Positions 61,318 through 64,000 of a stretch of 64,000 bases of DNA are shown one piece after another. This DNA comes from G963662605 sp963667005. GTDB lineage: Bacteria > Bacteroidota > Ignavibacteria > Ignavibacteriales > Ignavibacteriaceae. The notes below the pieces were generated by a model, which searched no databases, had not been told where the DNA came from, and saw only the letters and a program-made list of their open reading frames with translations. A program made the position numbers and the translations under genes. The stretch spans positions 2,108,001-2,172,000 of the forward strand of contig OY762937.1 of NCBI GenBank assembly GCA_963667005.1, given 5' to 3'. Every line of letters begins with the position of its first letter. The first letter of the stretch is position 1.

Positions 61318-62898
61318 TCAGCTAGTCTTTTTCTTCTTTTTCATTTCCGGATAGACATATTGTGATGGCCAGTCATCTGTCCTGAACGGTGCGGCAGGCA
61401 GCATCTCCGAATTGTATAGATTGCATTTCGGATTTTTTGCCCATGCGTACCGTACGGCAACAGGTTTTGCCACATCGGGACAGGTGACAGTAATGGTCGA
61501 TTTACCGGAGATCACCGCTTTCACGTTCTTGTGAAAGATTTTATCCTCGCTGGCAACGGCAAAACCCTTCAATTCGGTATCGCCCGGTTTTATTTGCAGT
61601 CCTTTTGCACAATGGTCGAGTGTAATTACAACTTTTGAACCTTTGACTTTGTAGCTTTTATACATCGGACTTTCACCTTGAACCGGTTTGTCATACACTT
61701 TTTGTAAAGCTAATTTCGCCAATCTTTCGCCGACGGGGACTTTATTCTTCGGGTGTATTCTGATAACGGATTCCGGATTGTCCGGATCATCATTGGTATC
61801 TATAGTGACTGCCATCGCTACATTCTTAAGCCCGGAGGTAAGGATTTTTGCCTGCTGCTCACGCAAATCAGCCCAATCATCTTCTTCATAAGTTGTGTCT
61901 GTGGTAGGACCCATGTTAAATAATTGAACAAAGAGGAATGGAAAATCTCCCTCATTCCATTCTTTGCGCCAATCCTCAATAAGAGCTTTGAAAAGGGTAC
62001 CATATTCAAGCGACCTTTTAACGTTGCTTTCTCCCTGATACCAGATATTTCCTTTTATCGGAAATCCTGCAAGCGGGTGGATATGTCCGTTATAGTTAAA
62101 CGAGTGGAATCTCCGGCGCGCATTTGAATCTAAGGGGTTCCATTTTTCTGCGCGTGCTTTGACCATAGCAAGAGCCGGATCTGAGTTTATCTTTTCCTGT
62201 CTCAGCCATGTCTCAATTTCCGTTCCTCCCCGGTATGATTGAAGTATACCGATAGGGATGTTGAGTGCCTGAGAAAGTTTAACAGCAAATACATACGCAA
62301 TGGCGGAAACCTTACTCCCCATCTTATTGGCTTCATTACAGACAAACCACGGTTCGGAATCTACACGGATTCTGTCGTTCGGCTCGGGAAGCGGCGCGCT
62401 CTTTGCTAAAAATGCCCTAATGAGCGGATAGTTTTTTGACTGCGATATCAAGGTGTCTGCGCCGAAAATATCTTTAAGCTTCTTCTCCATGTTAGACTGC
62501 CCGGTGGTCAGCCAAACATCTCCAACGAGAACGTTTTTCAGAATTATACTTTCCGTACCGGACGTTATATCTGTTATTTTTACCGTGCACGGGGTAGCAC
62601 AAGCACTCTGTGCGGGGAGCTCAACTTTCCATGTCCCTTTTTCATCTATTAAAGATGTTGCACTTGATTCTTTTCCTTCTCTGGTAAACGTAACTTGCAC
62701 CTGATCGCCGGATTTACCCCATCCGCGGAATTTCAGAGGCATATCCCGCTGCAGTACCATATCCGAGCTGTAAAAACGGGGCACTTCCAATTTTTGCGTA
62801 GTAAGAGAATCGGGTGAGGCGGAAACTATCGTTTGAAAGAAAAGAAATACAAGTACACTAAACCGGATGGTGGTAAAACGGCTGGTTGAACAGGACAT
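61318..62898 (-). CDS. Sialate O-acetylesterase family protein
   Basis: 526 residues with a signal peptide (about 10-30). 'VPRFYSSDMVLQRDMPLKFR' is the typical start of the mature enzyme. SGNH-type catalytic Ser is in 'VWLTTGQSNMEKKLKD', with 'GNIWYQGESNVKRSLEYG' as the second hallmark; 'LPAAPFRTDDWP' closes the catalytic part. Removes O-acetyl groups from sialic acid or from plant/bacterial polysaccharides. The last residues are a lysine run. The methyltransferase gene lies 36 bp upstream on the same strand. Confidence 0.92.
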   Translation of the reverse strand: MSCSTSRFTTIRFSVLVFLFFQTIVSASPDSLTTQKLEVPRFYSSDMVLQRDMPLKFRGWGKSGDQVQVTFTREGKESSATSLIDEKGTWKVELPAQSACATPCTVKITDITSGTESIILKNVLVGDVWLTTGQSNMEKKLKDIFGADTLISQSKNYPLIRAFLAKSAPLPEPNDRIRVDSEPWFVCNEANKMGSKVSAIAYVFAVKLSQALNIPIGILQSYRGGTEIETWLRQEKINSDPALAMVKARAEKWNPLDSNARRRFHSFNYNGHIHPLAGFPIKGNIWYQGESNVKRSLEYGTLFKALIEDWRKEWNEGDFPFLFVQLFNMGPTTDTTYEEDDWADLREQQAKILTSGLKNVAMAVTIDTNDDPDNPESVIRIHPKNKVPVGERLAKLALQKVYDKPVQGESPMYKSYKVKGSKVVITLDHCAKGLQIKPGDTELKGFAVASEDKIFHKNVKAVISGKSTITVTCPDVAKPVAVRYAWAKNPKCNLYNSEMLPAAPFRTDDWPSQYVYPEMKKKKKTS

Positions 62899-62934
62899 GG
62901 CTTTGGCTTTCGATACTGGAAAAGTAATAACGGG

Positions 62935-63489
62935 TTATTTGATTATGCGCAACTTATAATAAACTTCTTCGGGGGAGAAAATTCCCGCGAAAAACCGCTC
63001 GTACATGACCGGTTCTATGTTAATAATATAGTCCATCCATTTGAGCACTGCAAAGTGCGAGGTGATGAACTTCTTTTCAATGACTTCGAACTGTGCTTTG
63101 CCCTCGTAGTTCGTTCTGTGATTCAGCTTCCACTTCTCGTAAAATTTCAGTTTCCGGTTGCCGATATATTCATAGTTATCAAACGTCCGGATTGAAAAGG
63201 GGATTTTATGATCGGGTTCGCCGAAATATTTAGTATTAAGAAAGAACGGGGCATACACGATAAGGACTCCTCCCGGTTTGGCAATCCGGTAGAGCTCGGT
63301 CACGGTTTTATGGAAACTGTCCAAATGCTCAAGCACATGGGAGCAGTAAATCTCATCGAATGTATTATCCTCAAACGGGTAGGGAAAGGTATTGATGTCG
63401 TGGATGGCATTTCCGCCGTAATCAACGATATCTAAGTTAACGTAACCCTCTTTTAAGTCCTTACCGCATCCCAAATTCAGTTTCATCAT
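62935..63489 (-). CDS. Class I SAM-dependent methyltransferase
   Basis: 184 residues. SAM-binding motif I 'LNLGCGKDLKEGYVNLDI', motif 'DNTFDEIYCSHVLEHLDSF' and 'RIAKPGGVLIVYAPFF' identify a Methyltransf_11-like protein, often linked to glycan or lipopolysaccharide modification. Substrate unknown. Met2 is an alternative start. Confidence 0.88.
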   Translation of the reverse strand: MMKLNLGCGKDLKEGYVNLDIVDYGGNAIHDINTFPYPFEDNTFDEIYCSHVLEHLDSFHKTVTELYRIAKPGGVLIVYAPFFLNTKYFGEPDHKIPFSIRTFDNYEYIGNRKLKFYEKWKLNHRTNYEGKAQFEVIEKKFITSHFAVLKWMDYIINIEPVMYERFFAGIFSPEEVYYKLRIIK

Positions 63490-63649
63490 GAGCTTTTCAA
63501 AAAATTAGTTTAACAATACCTCAAATTACAAACATTTATGAAAAAGAGTTCCTATTCTTTACGAATTTGTAGGCTATTATAGATTAGTGACCATATTGGC
63601 AACCAGCCTCTTGAAATAATGGCAATAGCCCATGGGGTTTTAAGCGGGT

Positions 63650-63790
63650 TCTGACATTAACCACGGTCTTTAGACCGTGGAACGATAGACCCCAGTACCT
63701 GGACTTTAGTCCAATTGATTTAACTATTGGGCTAAAGCCCATTGCTATGCTGGTGATTCCGTTCACGGCGCTAAAGCACCGTGTTAATGA
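63650..63790. repeat. BIME-like cluster of four CTAAAG/CTTTAG palindromes
   Basis: 'ccacggtctttagaccgtgg' (63661-63680, perfect), 'tggactttagtcca' (63700-63713), 'tgggctaaagccca' (63728-63741) and 'cacggcgctaaagcaccgtg' (63764-63783). The outer two are related and inverted: both have CACGG..CTAAAG..CCGTG followed by TTAATG when read outward. This mirror layout is that of paired REP elements. Confidence 0.7.
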
Positions 63791-63896
63791 TTATCCTTGA
63801 AGCACAAAGCCTGAATTTGTTAACTCGCCATTCTATGACCCTATATCAACCCTTGGCGATATGTTTTATACACCCTAATTAACTTGGGTTTAAAAT

Positions 63897-63923
63897 AAAA
63901 AACCCCGAAAGATCGGGGTTTTT
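63897..63923 (-). terminator. Rho-independent terminator (bidirectional, stronger on minus strand)
   Basis: An 8-bp GC-rich stem (63901-63908 with 63913-63920) extended by A/T pairs, 4-base loop. T-tract is longer on the minus strand, fitting a gene entering from the right edge. Confidence 0.8.
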
Positions 63924-63945
63924 ACTGGATATTTGAAAAAAAGTA

Positions 63946-64000
63946 TCAATTAAACGGTATTATCGGGAAATTAACCCCTTGTAACGTTATCTGCTCCACC
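63946..64000 (-). CDS. C-terminal end of a minus-strand gene running off the window
   Basis: Reading from the right edge, one minus-strand frame gives 'VEQITLQGVNFPIIPFN' and a TGA at 63946-63948, 22 bases before a minus-strand terminator. Too short to name; the position relative to the terminator is the main support. Confidence 0.4.
   Translation of the reverse strand, partial: VEQITLQGVNFPIIPFN

Larger units (their letters stand above)
63490..63945. other. Intergenic region with palindromic repeats, no gene
   Basis: 456 bp between the methyltransferase gene and a partial minus-strand gene. It holds the repeat cluster at 63650-63790 and a terminator at 63897-63923; I see no credible reading frame. 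Confidence 0.6.

Overview
The window looks like chromosomal DNA of an FCB-superphylum bacterium, probably Ignavibacteria or a close Bacteroidota/Chlorobiota relative. The main clues are a C-terminal type IX secretion sorting domain of the 'YPNPFNPSTTI' style on the first gene, DUF4476, DUF4159 and DUF4175 proteins, scarce Shine-Dalgarno sequences and moderate GC. The lineage call is an inference; no rRNA is present. Apart from one decaying transposase and dispersed palindromic repeats, the content is mostly housekeeping and envelope genes.

Layout. 1-10.8 kb: end of a secreted T9SS cargo protein, a membrane acyltransferase-like protein, a DUF4476 protein, a PAS histidine kinase, a PER/VEB-like class A beta-lactamase, a ferredoxin, a DrrAB-type ABC exporter (minus strand) and a long-chain acyl-CoA synthetase. 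10.9-15.6 kb: a PQ-loop-like membrane protein, an AraC-type regulator and a minus-strand run of small redox/detoxification enzymes (aldo/keto reductase, double carboxymuconolactone decarboxylase, cupin, DUF2255, PptA-like tautomerase). 15.9-18.1 kb: a decayed tRNA-Ser copy, an intact tRNA-Ser(UGA), a probable origin region with DnaA boxes, and dnaA. 18.3-34.7 kb: LD-carboxypeptidase (minus), then a long co-directional run: asnS, the membrane arm of complex I (nuoJKLM, an ion antiporter of the NhaD/CitMHS type, an unknown small protein, nuoN), nnr, a VanZ protein, an active/inactive M16 peptidase pair and a GH9 lipoprotein.

34.8-49.2 kb is the most interesting part: a probable synthase-dependent exopolysaccharide locus. 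It has a KaiC/RecA-fold ATPase with a GGDEF-like tail (similar in layout to BcsE), a TPR plus outer-membrane barrel protein, an SGNH hydrolase, a processive GT2 synthase, a one-TM proline-rich protein, a deacetylase-fold protein that seems to have lost its metal ligands, a FN3 lipoprotein and a PAS hybrid kinase with a degraded ATPase domain. Sigma-54-like -24/-12 elements sit before the ATPase gene (imperfect) and before the synthase gene (good).

49.3-64 kb: a RAYT/IS200-like transposase with a nonsense codon beside REP-like palindromes, threonine aldolase, a PolB-type 3'-5' exonuclease, a LolA-like protein with an ABC transporter (minus), metG, DUF4159, DUF4175, a LEA-like lipoprotein, sialate O-acetylesterase and a methyltransferase (both minus), and a second palindromic repeat cluster before the right edge.
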